A stretch of DNA of 21,680 bases, from assembly GCA_964493945.1 (NCBI GenBank), contig CAZBQG010000040.1, positions 1 through 21,680 of the forward strand. Reading direction: 5' to 3'. Each line of letters starts with the position of its first letter. Positions within the stretch are counted from its first letter, which is position 1. Origin of the DNA: CAZBQG01 sp964493945. GTDB taxonomy: Bacteria > Pseudomonadota > Alphaproteobacteria > Rhodospirillales > UBA2165. A program made the translations under genes and the position numbers. Below the pieces are notes generated by a model. The model saw only the letters and a program-made list of their open reading frames with translations, did no database searches and was not told the origin of the DNA. This document shows, in pieces, positions 7,434 through 14,923 of the stretch.

Positions 7434-8843
7434 TCAGGCCGCCAACAGGGGCGGCGTTCCAAGCCGTTGGATGTTGGTGCCCAGCACGCGCTCGGCCGCC
7501 ACAGCGATTTCCAAAAGCTTTTCCTCCGCGCCCCCCGGCGCCGTTAATTGCAGACCCACGGGCATGCCTTGGGCATCCAAGCCGGCCGGCAGGCTTATGG
7601 CGCATTGGCGGAAAAAATTGGCCGGGCAGGTGTTGCGGGCACCGACCACCGGTGGGCGGTTGGTCGGATCGGACTCGGGTCTACCGTCGATCAACACCGG
7701 CGGCGTAATGGGCAGGGTGGGCGATACGATCACATCCACGCTGTCAAAATTGCGGGGCGCGCTCCCGGCCAGACCCGCCAGCCATTTTTCCTTTTCCAAA
7801 TGTTCCGTGGCGAGGAAATTTCTGGATCCTTCCAGCCGCCCGGCCAGGGCCGGGTCAAGCTGCTCGACCCAGGTCGGAAGCTCATGGTCTAAAAAGCCCG
7901 CCAGTTCTGAATTGGGCAATCCACCGGACATGACCACCTCCAATAATTCGGCGGCCTCCGGCGAGGGTGCATCCACCAGCCTGGCGCCGGCGGCCTCCAA
8001 TTCACTTAGACCCGCCCGCACGGTATCTTCGATGCCCGGCGCACATCCCTCCCAATAACAGTCATCAGCGATGCCCAGCGTAACGCCCGCCATCCCGGTG
8101 CCGGCCAGGAGTTCCAGGAATGGAGCAGGGTCCGGCGCATGGGCCGGATCGAGGGCGGCAAACACATAACCCGCGTCCTCCACCGTCCGCGCCAGGGGCC
8201 CCGGCGTATCCTGAACGGCGCGCAAGGGCACGATACCCTCGTTGGACCAGCGCCCCATGGTGATTTTAAGCCCCACGACGGCGGTCATGGAGGCGGGGAT
8301 GCGTACCGATCCCATAGTGTCCGATCCGAAAGCCACCACCGCCGATCCTTCCCACAGGCTGACCCCGGCGCCCGATGATGAGCCGCCCGGCCCGCGGGGC
8401 CTTTCGGCGTCCCATGGGTTTCTGGGCGCCCCCCAATGGCAATTATCGCCGATGCCACCGGCGGCGAATTCCACCGTATGGGTCTTGCCGGTAATGGTCG
8501 CCAATTGGCGTTTGATGGCCTTGACCACCGGTCCTTCCCGTTCCCATTTTTCCGGAAGGCGCATGGAAGACCCCGCATAGGTCGGCAGACCCTGGATGCC
8601 ATAAAGATCCTTGATGGATGTGGGCAAACCCTGCAGGGGCCCCAGATCAACCCCGGCGGCAAAGGCGGCATCGGCGGCCAGTGCCCGTTTGTGGGCAGCT
8701 TCCGGATCCCAGGTGAGATAGGCGTTCATCTGTTCGCCCAAATCCGCGTGGCGAACGGAAGCCTGTTCCCACAAAGAAACCGCGGTGAATTCTCCACTGC
8801 GTAATCCGGCGGCGATTTCCTGTAATGACCCCCTGAGCGGCAT
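7434..8843 (-). CDS. Amidase signature family hydrolase
   Basis: This 469-residue enzyme of the amidase signature family cleaves an amide bond with a Ser-cisSer-Lys triad. All three residues are visible: K78 in SIKDLYG, S155 in GPGGSSSGAG and S179 in GSDTMGSVRIPAS. The 24-residue spacing between the two serines is the family standard. One oddity is Met177, where nearly all members have Gly (GTDTGGS). The length is normal. AGAGGGAGGAG lies 6-8 bases before the ATG. It is the first gene of a leftward operon with the alpha/beta hydrolase and shares a 152-base divergent promoter region with the cupin-led operon. Amidases of this type serve catabolism or tRNA amidation. The lack of gatB or gatC neighbours and the hydrolase context favour catabolism. 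Confidence 0.93.
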   Translation of the reverse strand: MPLRGSLQEIAAGLRSGEFTAVSLWEQASVRHADLGEQMNAYLTWDPEAAHKRALAADAAFAAGVDLGPLQGLPTSIKDLYGIQGLPTYAGSSMRLPEKWEREGPVVKAIKRQLATITGKTHTVEFAAGGIGDNCHWGAPRNPWDAERPRGPGGSSSGAGVSLWEGSAVVAFGSDTMGSVRIPASMTAVVGLKITMGRWSNEGIVPLRAVQDTPGPLARTVEDAGYVFAALDPAHAPDPAPFLELLAGTGMAGVTLGIADDCYWEGCAPGIEDTVRAGLSELEAAGARLVDAPSPEAAELLEVVMSGGLPNSELAGFLDHELPTWVEQLDPALAGRLEGSRNFLATEHLEKEKWLAGLAGSAPRNFDSVDVIVSPTLPITPPVLIDGRPESDPTNRPPVVGARNTCPANFFRQCAISLPAGLDAQGMPVGLQLTAPGGAEEKLLEIAVAAERVLGTNIQRLGTPPLLAA

Positions 8844-8995
8844 GGATTTCTCCTCCCTCTATGGCTTTTGGTTTTTCTCTTGCCCATATTAGCAAACTCG
8901 CCCTGGCAATTCGACCCGGCTGAAATTACCCTTGTGCCAAGAACCCTTAATCGGGCTAGGATCAAACCGGCTAATTAAATAGGGAGGAAATAAAT
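8844..8995. promoter_or_regulatory. Divergent promoter region of the hydrolase locus
   Basis: These 152 bases separate the amidase (leftward) from the cupin gene (rightward) and must carry both promoters. Strong ribosome sites lie at each edge: AGGGAGGAG for the amidase on the minus strand, and AGGGAGGAAATAAAT before the cupin ATG. On the minus strand, TAATAT near 8887-8892 could be a -10 box, but no matching -35 at proper spacing was seen. No clean operator palindrome was found. Confidence 0.5.
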
Positions 8996-9397
8996 ATGGC
9001 AGGCAATACACCGAATTTTCTCGCCCATGCGGGCCTGGGCGACCTGATGTCGCGATATGTCGATATGGATAAGGTCCCCTGGGTCGATTCCCGCCCGGGT
9101 GTGCGCAATAAAGTGCTCTATATGAACAAAGAGGAAAAACAGGCGGTGATTTTGTCGGAGGTCTCACCGGGCGCCGAGATCGTCGATCATTTCCATACGG
9201 GCCTGGAAATGACCTATGTTCTGGAAGGGCGTCTGGAAGACGATGAAGGGGTCTGCGAGGCGGGAAATTTCGTCTGGCGCCCTGCCGGCTCCAGGCATCA
9301 GGCGCGGGCACCCGAGGGGGCGTTGTTTCTAGCTTTCTTCCAGGGCTCTTCAAAAACCGTCGAGACCGGTCATCTGTTTCCCGATTTTGAAAATTGA
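8996..9397 (+). CDS. Small cupin-domain metalloprotein
   Basis: This 133-residue protein is essentially one cupin barrel. The metal-binding set is complete: H65 and H67 in DHFHTGLE, E71 in the same motif, and H101 in GSRHQA. The TYVLEGRLEDDEG and PAGSRHQ pieces resemble the ChrR-type anti-sigma or acetylacetone-dioxygenase-like cupins. There is no N-terminal zinc-binding anti-sigma domain, so a regulatory ChrR role is not supported. It may be a small metal-dependent enzyme or a ligand-binding accessory protein. An excellent AGGGAGGA ribosome site precedes the ATG. It leads an operon, with the isochorismatase-family gene 12 bases downstream. Confidence 0.88.
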   Translation: MAGNTPNFLAHAGLGDLMSRYVDMDKVPWVDSRPGVRNKVLYMNKEEKQAVILSEVSPGAEIVDHFHTGLEMTYVLEGRLEDDEGVCEAGNFVWRPAGSRHQARAPEGALFLAFFQGSSKTVETGHLFPDFEN

Positions 9398-9409
9398 GGT
9401 GAGGCAATC

Positions 9410-10048
9410 ATGATTGAACAAGGATCAGACATCAAAAAATCGGCGCTGATCATCGTCGATATGCAGAACGATTTCGTTCATCCCGAAGGGGAGTTTGGCA
9501 TTCTCGCCAAGACCCATCCGGAACGGAAAATAGATTTCGATTTCCTGTCCTCGCCCATTGCCAACGTCAAGCGCCTGGCGGATGCCTTCCGCGAGGCGGG
9601 CCGGCCGGTGATCTATATCGCCCATGTGGTCAAAGAGGATTATTCCGATGCCGCCTTTCCCTATTGGCGCAGACCCCGCCGGGGTAATTCGGAATTCATC
9701 ATGGAAGGCACCTGGGGTGCAGAGGTGATCGACGAACTTGCCCCCCAGGAAGGCGAGAATGTGGTCATCAAGAAAGGTTTCGGCGGGTTCGGCCATACCC
9801 AGTTGGATACGATCTTGCGCAATTACGAGGTAAGCACCTGCGTGGTGACCGGGGTGACCACCTGTGTCTGCGTTTCGACCACCATCAGGGGCGGCGTGGA
9901 GAACAATTACCGCATGATCATCGTCGAAGACGGCACCGCCGAAATTCAGAAAGAGATGCATGATCATGAAATGAAAACCATGGCCAGGATTTTCGCCGAG
10001 GTGAAAAGCTCGGACGAAGTCATCACCATGCTGGATGAGATGAATTAG
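9410..10048 (+). CDS. Isochorismatase-family cysteine hydrolase
   Basis: This 212-residue enzyme belongs to the isochorismatase-like superfamily. Members with this architecture, such as nicotinamidase, N-carbamoylsarcosine amidase, biuret hydrolase and maleamate amidase, hydrolyse amides with a Cys-Asp-Lys triad. D17 is in ALIIVDMQNDF, K121 in VVIKKGFGGF and C154 in TGVTTCVCVSTT. These fill the three catalytic positions. A cysteine (C152) replaces the usual residue two before the nucleophile. GAGGTGAGG lies upstream of the ATG. The gene sits between the cupin and the carboxylesterase; its TAG stop directly abuts the next ATG. The true substrate cannot be told. Amide or ureide hydrolysis fits the neighbouring amidase. 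Confidence 0.92.
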   Translation: MIEQGSDIKKSALIIVDMQNDFVHPEGEFGILAKTHPERKIDFDFLSSPIANVKRLADAFREAGRPVIYIAHVVKEDYSDAAFPYWRRPRRGNSEFIMEGTWGAEVIDELAPQEGENVVIKKGFGGFGHTQLDTILRNYEVSTCVVTGVTTCVCVSTTIRGGVENNYRMIIVEDGTAEIQKEMHDHEMKTMARIFAEVKSSDEVITMLDEMN

Positions 10049-11524
10049 ATGGACGAAAAAATCAGATCCAATATTGCCGTTACCCAATCGGGCGAGCTTT
10101 CCGGAACCGGGGACAGTGTGCGGGTGTTCAAGGGCATTCCCTATGCCGCGCCGCCGGTCGGTGATCTGCGCTGGCGCCCGCCCCAGGCGCCGGCCAAATG
10201 GGAAGGCGTACGGGAAGCCGGCAGCTTCGGCCCCGATTGCCTCCAGAACCCCCGGCCCGGAAGCCGCGCGCCGGGTATGAGCGAGGATTGCCTGACCCTG
10301 AACGTTTGGGCGCCGCCGCCCCCGGAAGAGGGGCAATCCCATCCCGTCATGGTCTGGATCCATGGTGGCAGCTATGTGCTGGGCAGCGGCTCCGACATCC
10401 GCAGCGACGGCGAATCTTTCGCCCGAAAAGGCGTGGTGTTCGTCACGTTTAATTACCGGCTGGGGGTATTCGGTTTCCTGGCCCACCCCGAACTGACACA
10501 GGAATCCCCCAATAATTCTTCCAGCAACTACGCATTGTTGGACAAGATCGCCGCACTCCGCTGGATCAAGGATAACATTGCCGCTTTCGGCGGCGATCCC
10601 GGCCGGGTGACCGTGTTCGGCTGTTCCGCCGGCTCGGCCTCCTTATCGCTTTTGATGACTTCGCCCCTGGCCGGCGGATTGATCGACCGGGCCATATTGG
10701 AAAGCCCCGGCGCATTCCGCCCCCTGGCCAGCCTGGCGGGTGCGGAAGAAGTGGGCAACTGCATGGGGGATGACCTTACCGCCATGCGCGCCATGACGGC
10801 GGACGAAGTATTCGCCCGCACCGGTGATTTCGTTCCCCTTGTGCGGGGCCTGACCACGCCCCGGGTGCTCCGGCCCATCCGCGATGGCTGGATTATACCG
10901 GAAGACGAACGTGACGCATTCCGGACCGAACGCATCCACGACATACCCATCATCACTGGCTGCAACACCGATGAAGGATCAAGTTTCGTTGGTGCCTGGC
11001 CGATCAAGACGATAGAGGAATACAAGGGAAATGTGACGGAGAATTTCGGCAATTATCTGGACGAAGCCCTGACCCATTACCCGGTGGACACTGAAGAAGA
11101 TGTGGCCGGCGGGCTGGCCCATATGTTCGGCGATACCCAGTTCCAGTACGGGTCCTGGCGCATTGTTTGCGAAATGTCCGGCCGCGGGCACAAATCTTTC
11201 CGCTATATTTTCACCCGCAAGCCATCGGGCCGGGGCGCCGATCCCAAACATACCCATGAATTGGATTACGTCTTCGCCCGTCTGGCGGGGCAAGAGGGCT
11301 ATGACGAGACGGATCTGGCCCTGTCCGAAACCATGCAGAATGCCTGGGTCCGCTTTGCCGCCAATGGTGATCCCAACGGGCCGGGTCTGCCCAACTGGCC
11401 GGCTTATGAGGCGGGCGCCAATCAGCATCTTGAATTGGGTGAGAAGATCGAAGCGGGATCAAACTGGCGGGACGGCCAGCTCAGTTTTCTGCACCGCTAT
11501 TATGGACGGAACGACGCCACCTGA
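10049..11524 (+). CDS. Type-B carboxylesterase / para-nitrobenzyl-esterase-like
   Basis: This 491-residue enzyme is of the carboxylesterase type B family, which hydrolyses esters and sometimes carbamates. The N-terminal signature VRVFKGIPYAAPPVGDLRW and the SEDCLTLNVW motif are intact. The oxyanion-hole motif is HGGSYVLGSG. The nucleophile is S193 in FGCSAGS, with Cys in place of the usual Glu two residues before it. E309 in TDEGSSF and H401 in HTHELDYVF complete the triad. No signal peptide is seen, so it is probably cytoplasmic. Its ATG follows the isochorismatase-family stop with no gap and lacks a strong ribosome site, suggesting translational coupling. Its end converges on the dehydrogenase with only 6 bases between stops. 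Confidence 0.93.
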   Translation: MDEKIRSNIAVTQSGELSGTGDSVRVFKGIPYAAPPVGDLRWRPPQAPAKWEGVREAGSFGPDCLQNPRPGSRAPGMSEDCLTLNVWAPPPPEEGQSHPVMVWIHGGSYVLGSGSDIRSDGESFARKGVVFVTFNYRLGVFGFLAHPELTQESPNNSSSNYALLDKIAALRWIKDNIAAFGGDPGRVTVFGCSAGSASLSLLMTSPLAGGLIDRAILESPGAFRPLASLAGAEEVGNCMGDDLTAMRAMTADEVFARTGDFVPLVRGLTTPRVLRPIRDGWIIPEDERDAFRTERIHDIPIITGCNTDEGSSFVGAWPIKTIEEYKGNVTENFGNYLDEALTHYPVDTEEDVAGGLAHMFGDTQFQYGSWRIVCEMSGRGHKSFRYIFTRKPSGRGADPKHTHELDYVFARLAGQEGYDETDLALSETMQNAWVRFAANGDPNGPGLPNWPAYEAGANQHLELGEKIEAGSNWRDGQLSFLHRYYGRNDAT

Positions 11525-11530
11525 GACGCG

Positions 11531-12637
11531 TCAGGGAATAACCACGAAATTGCTGAAGCCCCCGTTGCGGTCTTCCAGACCGGATATGGCTTCGTTGACC
11601 TGGGCCAGGGGGAAGCTTTTATGTTCGAGGACCGAAAGATCCAATAGGCCTGCTTCCGCCAGATCGGCCATTTCCTGACCCTCCCCGGCGGTGAACCAGT
11701 TGGAGCCCAGAAGCTTGATCTGGTTGTCCATCAGCCAATGAACATTGAGTGGCAGGATTTCCGACATGCCGCCGATATCCACCGCCGTGCCACCCCGCCG
11801 CAGGCTCTTGAAGGCGTCTTCCATGGAGCTGGCCGGTGCACCGGGGCCCAACGCATCAATTACCGCATCCACGCCTTCGCCGCCGGTCTCCTCCCTGGCC
11901 CAATCGGTGACGGAACCCGCACCGATGGCTTTCACCCGGATGCGGTCAGGCGCCAAGGCCCGGACCCGGTCTAGCAAACCCTGGTTGCGGCCCGTGCCCA
12001 ATATCAAATTGGCCCCCAGCGCCAGCCCGTTGAGAGCCACGCCTAGGCCAAGCGTGCCGCTGATCCCATCCACCAGCAAGCGGCTGCCGGGCCCAACCTC
12101 GGCCTTGCGCAATGCCGCGTAGCCGGTACCCATGTAGCCGAAACGGGCTCCCTGCTCGAACGTCACATTGTCCGGCAGCTTGACCATGGCGGATTGGGGT
12201 GCGGTCAGAAATTCGGCGAAGCCACCATAGGGATAGGCATCGTAATTTTTTTGCGCCCCGGGCCCGAAGCCGAAATATCCCTGGAAGGTGTAATTGGGAC
12301 AATTGATTGGCTCGCCGCCCCGGCAGACGCGGCACGACCCGCAAGACCGCCCCGGATTGACATAGACCCGGTCCCCCGGCGCCACATAATGGACCTGAGA
12401 GCCCACCTTTTCGATGACGCCCGCCGGATCAAGTCCGAAGGTGGCCGGATAATCGGGGAGCGGCAGATGGGGAAACCAGTTCTTCCAATTGGCCAGCACA
12501 TTTCCCAGATTGGGCACCATACCGCAGGCCTTGACGGCCAGGAGAATATCGGTCGGGCCGGGCTCGGGCACATCGACGGTGTCGAAAATCATGGGCCCGC
12601 CATCTTCATGCACCCTGGCCGCGGTCATGGTGGTCAT
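11531..12637 (-). CDS. Medium-chain (zinc-type) alcohol dehydrogenase-like oxidoreductase
   Basis: This 368-residue enzyme is of the medium-chain dehydrogenase/reductase superfamily, with a GroES-like N-terminal half and a Rossmann NAD(P)-binding half whose dinucleotide loop is near GISGTLGLG. The structural zinc lobe is intact (C99, C102, C105, C113). In the catalytic zinc site C38 is kept, but the usual GHE motif is replaced by GLD (68-70). The standard His and Glu are therefore lost, and D70 may substitute. The substrate is unknown. The ATG follows AAAGGAGCAGG. The gene lies 12 bases after the DUF1624 gene stop and is probably co-transcribed with it. Confidence 0.9.
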   Translation of the reverse strand: MTTMTAARVHEDGGPMIFDTVDVPEPGPTDILLAVKACGMVPNLGNVLANWKNWFPHLPLPDYPATFGLDPAGVIEKVGSQVHYVAPGDRVYVNPGRSCGSCRVCRGGEPINCPNYTFQGYFGFGPGAQKNYDAYPYGGFAEFLTAPQSAMVKLPDNVTFEQGARFGYMGTGYAALRKAEVGPGSRLLVDGISGTLGLGVALNGLALGANLILGTGRNQGLLDRVRALAPDRIRVKAIGAGSVTDWAREETGGEGVDAVIDALGPGAPASSMEDAFKSLRRGGTAVDIGGMSEILPLNVHWLMDNQIKLLGSNWFTAGEGQEMADLAEAGLLDLSVLEHKSFPLAQVNEAISGLEDRNGGFSNFVVIP

Positions 12638-12649
12638 TTTCCTGCTCCT

Positions 12650-13474
12650 TTAAATACGTCCCTGCAGGAAGGCGAAGGCATATAAGCCACCAAACAGGAT
12701 GGGCTGATGGATCATATACAGTAACAGGCTATGGCGCCCGGCACAGCGGACCAGATGCCACAAGCCATGATCAGGATTCCAAGAAAGCACTGTTCCACCC
12801 GGCACCAATGCCCGCCCCACCAGCAAGCCCAGCAAGGGAATGCCGAACCATGGAAAGAGGGGCACGTAATCCACCGACACGGGCGCCACCGGCGACAAGC
12901 CGATCCACAGCAAAGACCCGGCGGAAAAAATCCCGTGGGCCAGGAACCAGGGCGCGGCGAAACAAAATGCGGTGAGGACGGCGATGGCCGCACTGGGCAG
13001 CCGGACCGCGCCAATCAACAGAATGCTGGCCAGGGCGATGTGGTGGAGAATTCCGAAAAAGACGAAGCTTCCCGCATCCACGAAATAAGTGGCGCCCGAT
13101 ACGCCGGCGGCGCAAAGCAAAATGATGCCCAGGCGCTTTGAAAACACTTTGGCGTTCAGCCCGGTTCCCCGGCCGCGCGCCATGATCTGGGCCATGCCCA
13201 TGACCAGCAAGATAATGGCGACGATGAAGCGGGCGAAGATGAGCCAGAAAGGGTCGTTGAAAAGATCAAAGCTGGCATAGCCGAAAAAGGTCAGGTCCCA
13301 CGAAAAATGATAGATGAACATGAGCAAGATGGCCGCGCCCCGCATCATGTCGATGCTGGCAAAGCGGGTCCTGGGAGCCGTCTCCGGATTGATCATCATG
13401 GGATAAAGGTAAAAATAAATCAAAGCTGAATCAAACCAAGGATCAAACCAAGGGGAGATGGGCATGACCGCCAT
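12650..13474 (-). CDS. DUF1624 / HGSNAT-like membrane acyltransferase
   Basis: This multi-pass membrane protein matches the heparan-alpha-glucosaminide N-acetyltransferase catalytic family (DUF1624). The landmark is near the N terminus: SIDMMRGAAILLMFIYHFSWDL, shown here in two parts as SIDMMRGAAILL and FIYHFSWDL, with the family's conserved His. About seven hydrophobic helices follow, and HSLLLYMIHQPILF closes the protein. The role is probably transfer of an acyl group to a sugar across the membrane, but no substrate is known. The start is uncertain. The long frame gives 274 residues from 13474. The ATG at 13399 gives 249 residues and fits the usual family beginning. Neither has a strong ribosome site. 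It is upstream of the dehydrogenase gene in the same operon. Confidence 0.82.
   Translation of the reverse strand: MAVMPISPWFDPWFDSALIYFYLYPMMINPETAPRTRFASIDMMRGAAILLMFIYHFSWDLTFFGYASFDLFNDPFWLIFARFIVAIILLVMGMAQIMARGRGTGLNAKVFSKRLGIILLCAAGVSGATYFVDAGSFVFFGILHHIALASILLIGAVRLPSAAIAVLTAFCFAAPWFLAHGIFSAGSLLWIGLSPVAPVSVDYVPLFPWFGIPLLGLLVGRALVPGGTVLSWNPDHGLWHLVRCAGRHSLLLYMIHQPILFGGLYAFAFLQGRI
13430..13453. repeat. Two tandem copies of a 12-bp repeat
   Basis: ATCAAACCAAGG occurs twice back to back (13430-13441 and 13442-13453), with no mismatch. If the long DUF1624 start is used, the minus strand encodes the duplicated peptide PWFDPWFD. If the internal start at 13399 is used, the repeat lies in the divergent promoter region between this gene and the rightward hydrolase gene, and could be a paired operator. 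Confidence 0.6.
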
Positions 13475-13504
13475 CCGCCAGAAAGAAACTACCGGTTCCG
13501 TGAA

Positions 13505-14306
13505 ATGAAAAAATTAATCAAGCCGCTGCTGGGGTTGGCCATCGGGCTCGCCTTGATTGCCTATCCGCAAACCCATGGCTGGGCAGATGGGGAACTTGGC
13601 ATCATTCTCATGCATGGCAAGGGCGGTACGGCCAAACCGAGATCGCCCCTGGGCCAACTCGGGGCTGCACAGGAAGATGCCGGATTCTTGGTCATCGTGC
13701 CCGACATGCTCTGGTCCCGGTCCCGCATATGGGATGGAGACTACAATAATGCCATGGGTGAAATCGTCGGTTATGTGAAGGAACTGAGGGCCAAGGGTGC
13801 CACGAAAATTGTTGTAGGCGGGCATAGTCTGGGTGCCAACGCCGCCTTGGGTTATGGTGCCAGGCGCGGCGGATTGGCGGGAATCCTTGCCATTGCGCCG
13901 GGCCATACACCGGAGAACAAGGGATTTCAAAACGCCTGGGCGATGATTACAGGCGGGCCAGGCAAATGGTGAAAAATGGCAAGAGCGAAGAAACCGCTGA
14001 TTTCAAGGATTTCAATCAGGGAAGATTTTCCGAGATAAGTGCAAAGGCGAAGGACTATCTAAGTTGGTACGCCCCGGACGGCCTGCCGTCATGCCGGAAA
14101 ACGCCCGCAGTCTTAAACCCGGCATGCCGTTGATGTGGGTTATCGGCGAGAAAGACGTGATGCTGCGCTTTGGCCGGGATGCCAGCTACGCCTTCGATCT
14201 GGCGCCGGCCCATGCCAAGAACACCTATTTGACGGTGCCGGGCGGCCACCGGGTCACGCCGCAAAAAGGCGAGGATGAAATTATCGGCTGGCTAAAGGGT
14301 CTCTGA
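13505..14306 (+). pseudogene. Exported alpha/beta hydrolase with two frameshifts
   Basis: The gene starts with a signal-peptide-like N terminus (Lys-rich start, hydrophobic 8-20). It continues through LGIILMHGKGG and S108 in GGHSLGAN, the nucleophile. The frame is lost after residue 145 near NAW, and an out-of-frame stop occurs at 13972. The family sequence resumes one frame over with DDYRRARQMVKNGKS and runs to SWYAPDG (about 14080). It is then lost again and resumes with PAVMPENARSLKPGMPL in the third frame. That segment holds the probable acid D in IGEKDVM and the His in PGGHRV before TGA at 14306. One added base at the GGG run near 13938-13940 and one at the CC near 14081 would restore 267 residues. 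The open piece 13505-13972 alone lacks the acid and His. Confidence 0.8.
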
Positions 14307-14314
14307 GCGGTTCT

Positions 14315-14857
14315 TTACGTTTTGGCCAGGCTTTGCCACCAATTGCTAAGTCCTGCACCGCTAAGTTCCACCGTGTCGCCCATACCACCGCATTGTTCGC
14401 GCCATATGGATAAGGCCGGTTCGGGCACCGTGATCATCAGGGGGATTCCGGCCATGATGATCTGCATGATTTCGTCGAACAGGCCCTGGCCGGTCTGTTC
14501 CTGATCGCCGAATTTCTCGATGACCACCAGATCTGGCGCATCCTCCAGGGCACGTCGTAAGACGGCGGAAGTTTCCACCAGACTGGTCACATCAAGCCCG
14601 CAATCCTTTTCGTTGGTCATGGGCCGCTTGATGGGGATGCGGGCACCGGTGGCGATATCGACGGAATAGATGGTGCGCATGTTATCGCCGGGCAGGACCC
14701 GGCTTTCCTGCAAAATGCCGGCGACGCACACATTATCCGCCCGCAGCCCAGCGACGAAGTTGGCCAGGACGGATTTGTCCGCTTCTTTTGGCTGATAGAC
14801 GATAGCGGCGAATTTTTCCGCGATCTGGTCATCAGCCGTTTCGGTGATCTTATTCAT
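14315..14857 (-). CDS. DUF2478 family protein (predicted nucleotide-binding)
   Basis: This 180-residue soluble protein matches the DUF2478 family. The opening IVYQPKEADKSVLANFVAGL and the segment NVCVAGILQES are typical. So are the middle block DLVVIEKFGDQEQTG and GLFDEI. The fold is probably related to NTPases of the P-loop class, but I cannot see a clear Walker A motif, so activity is not claimed. In other bacteria members are often found near molybdenum-related genes; none lie here. The gene stands alone, convergent with the broken hydrolase, 8 bases apart, and has no evident operon partner. Confidence 0.75.
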   Translation of the reverse strand: MNKITETADDQIAEKFAAIVYQPKEADKSVLANFVAGLRADNVCVAGILQESRVLPGDNMRTIYSVDIATGARIPIKRPMTNEKDCGLDVTSLVETSAVLRRALEDAPDLVVIEKFGDQEQTGQGLFDEIMQIIMAGIPLMITVPEPALSIWREQCGGMGDTVELSGAGLSNWWQSLAKT

Positions 14858-14923
14858 GGCAATTCCGTTGGTCAGCCAGGGAAGGTTCTAGCCTATCACT
14901 GCCCCAATAAAAAGCCCGGCGCC

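Noticed and set aside
7084..8058. 324-codon plus-strand frame opposite the alpha/beta hydrolase and amidase
   Set aside because: It is antisense to intact catalytic motifs on the other strand, with Ser/Pro-rich shadow composition.
8920..8945. Sigma-54-like TGGCAC element on the minus strand upstream of the amidase
   Set aside because: The -24 half matches (TTGGCACAAGGG) but the -12 position reads TAATTT rather than TTGC, so the essential GC is missing.
9425..10486. 353-codon minus-strand open frame across the isochorismatase-family and carboxylesterase genes
   Set aside because: It spans two well-supported opposite-strand genes, has His/Gly-rich low-complexity composition and no plausible start.
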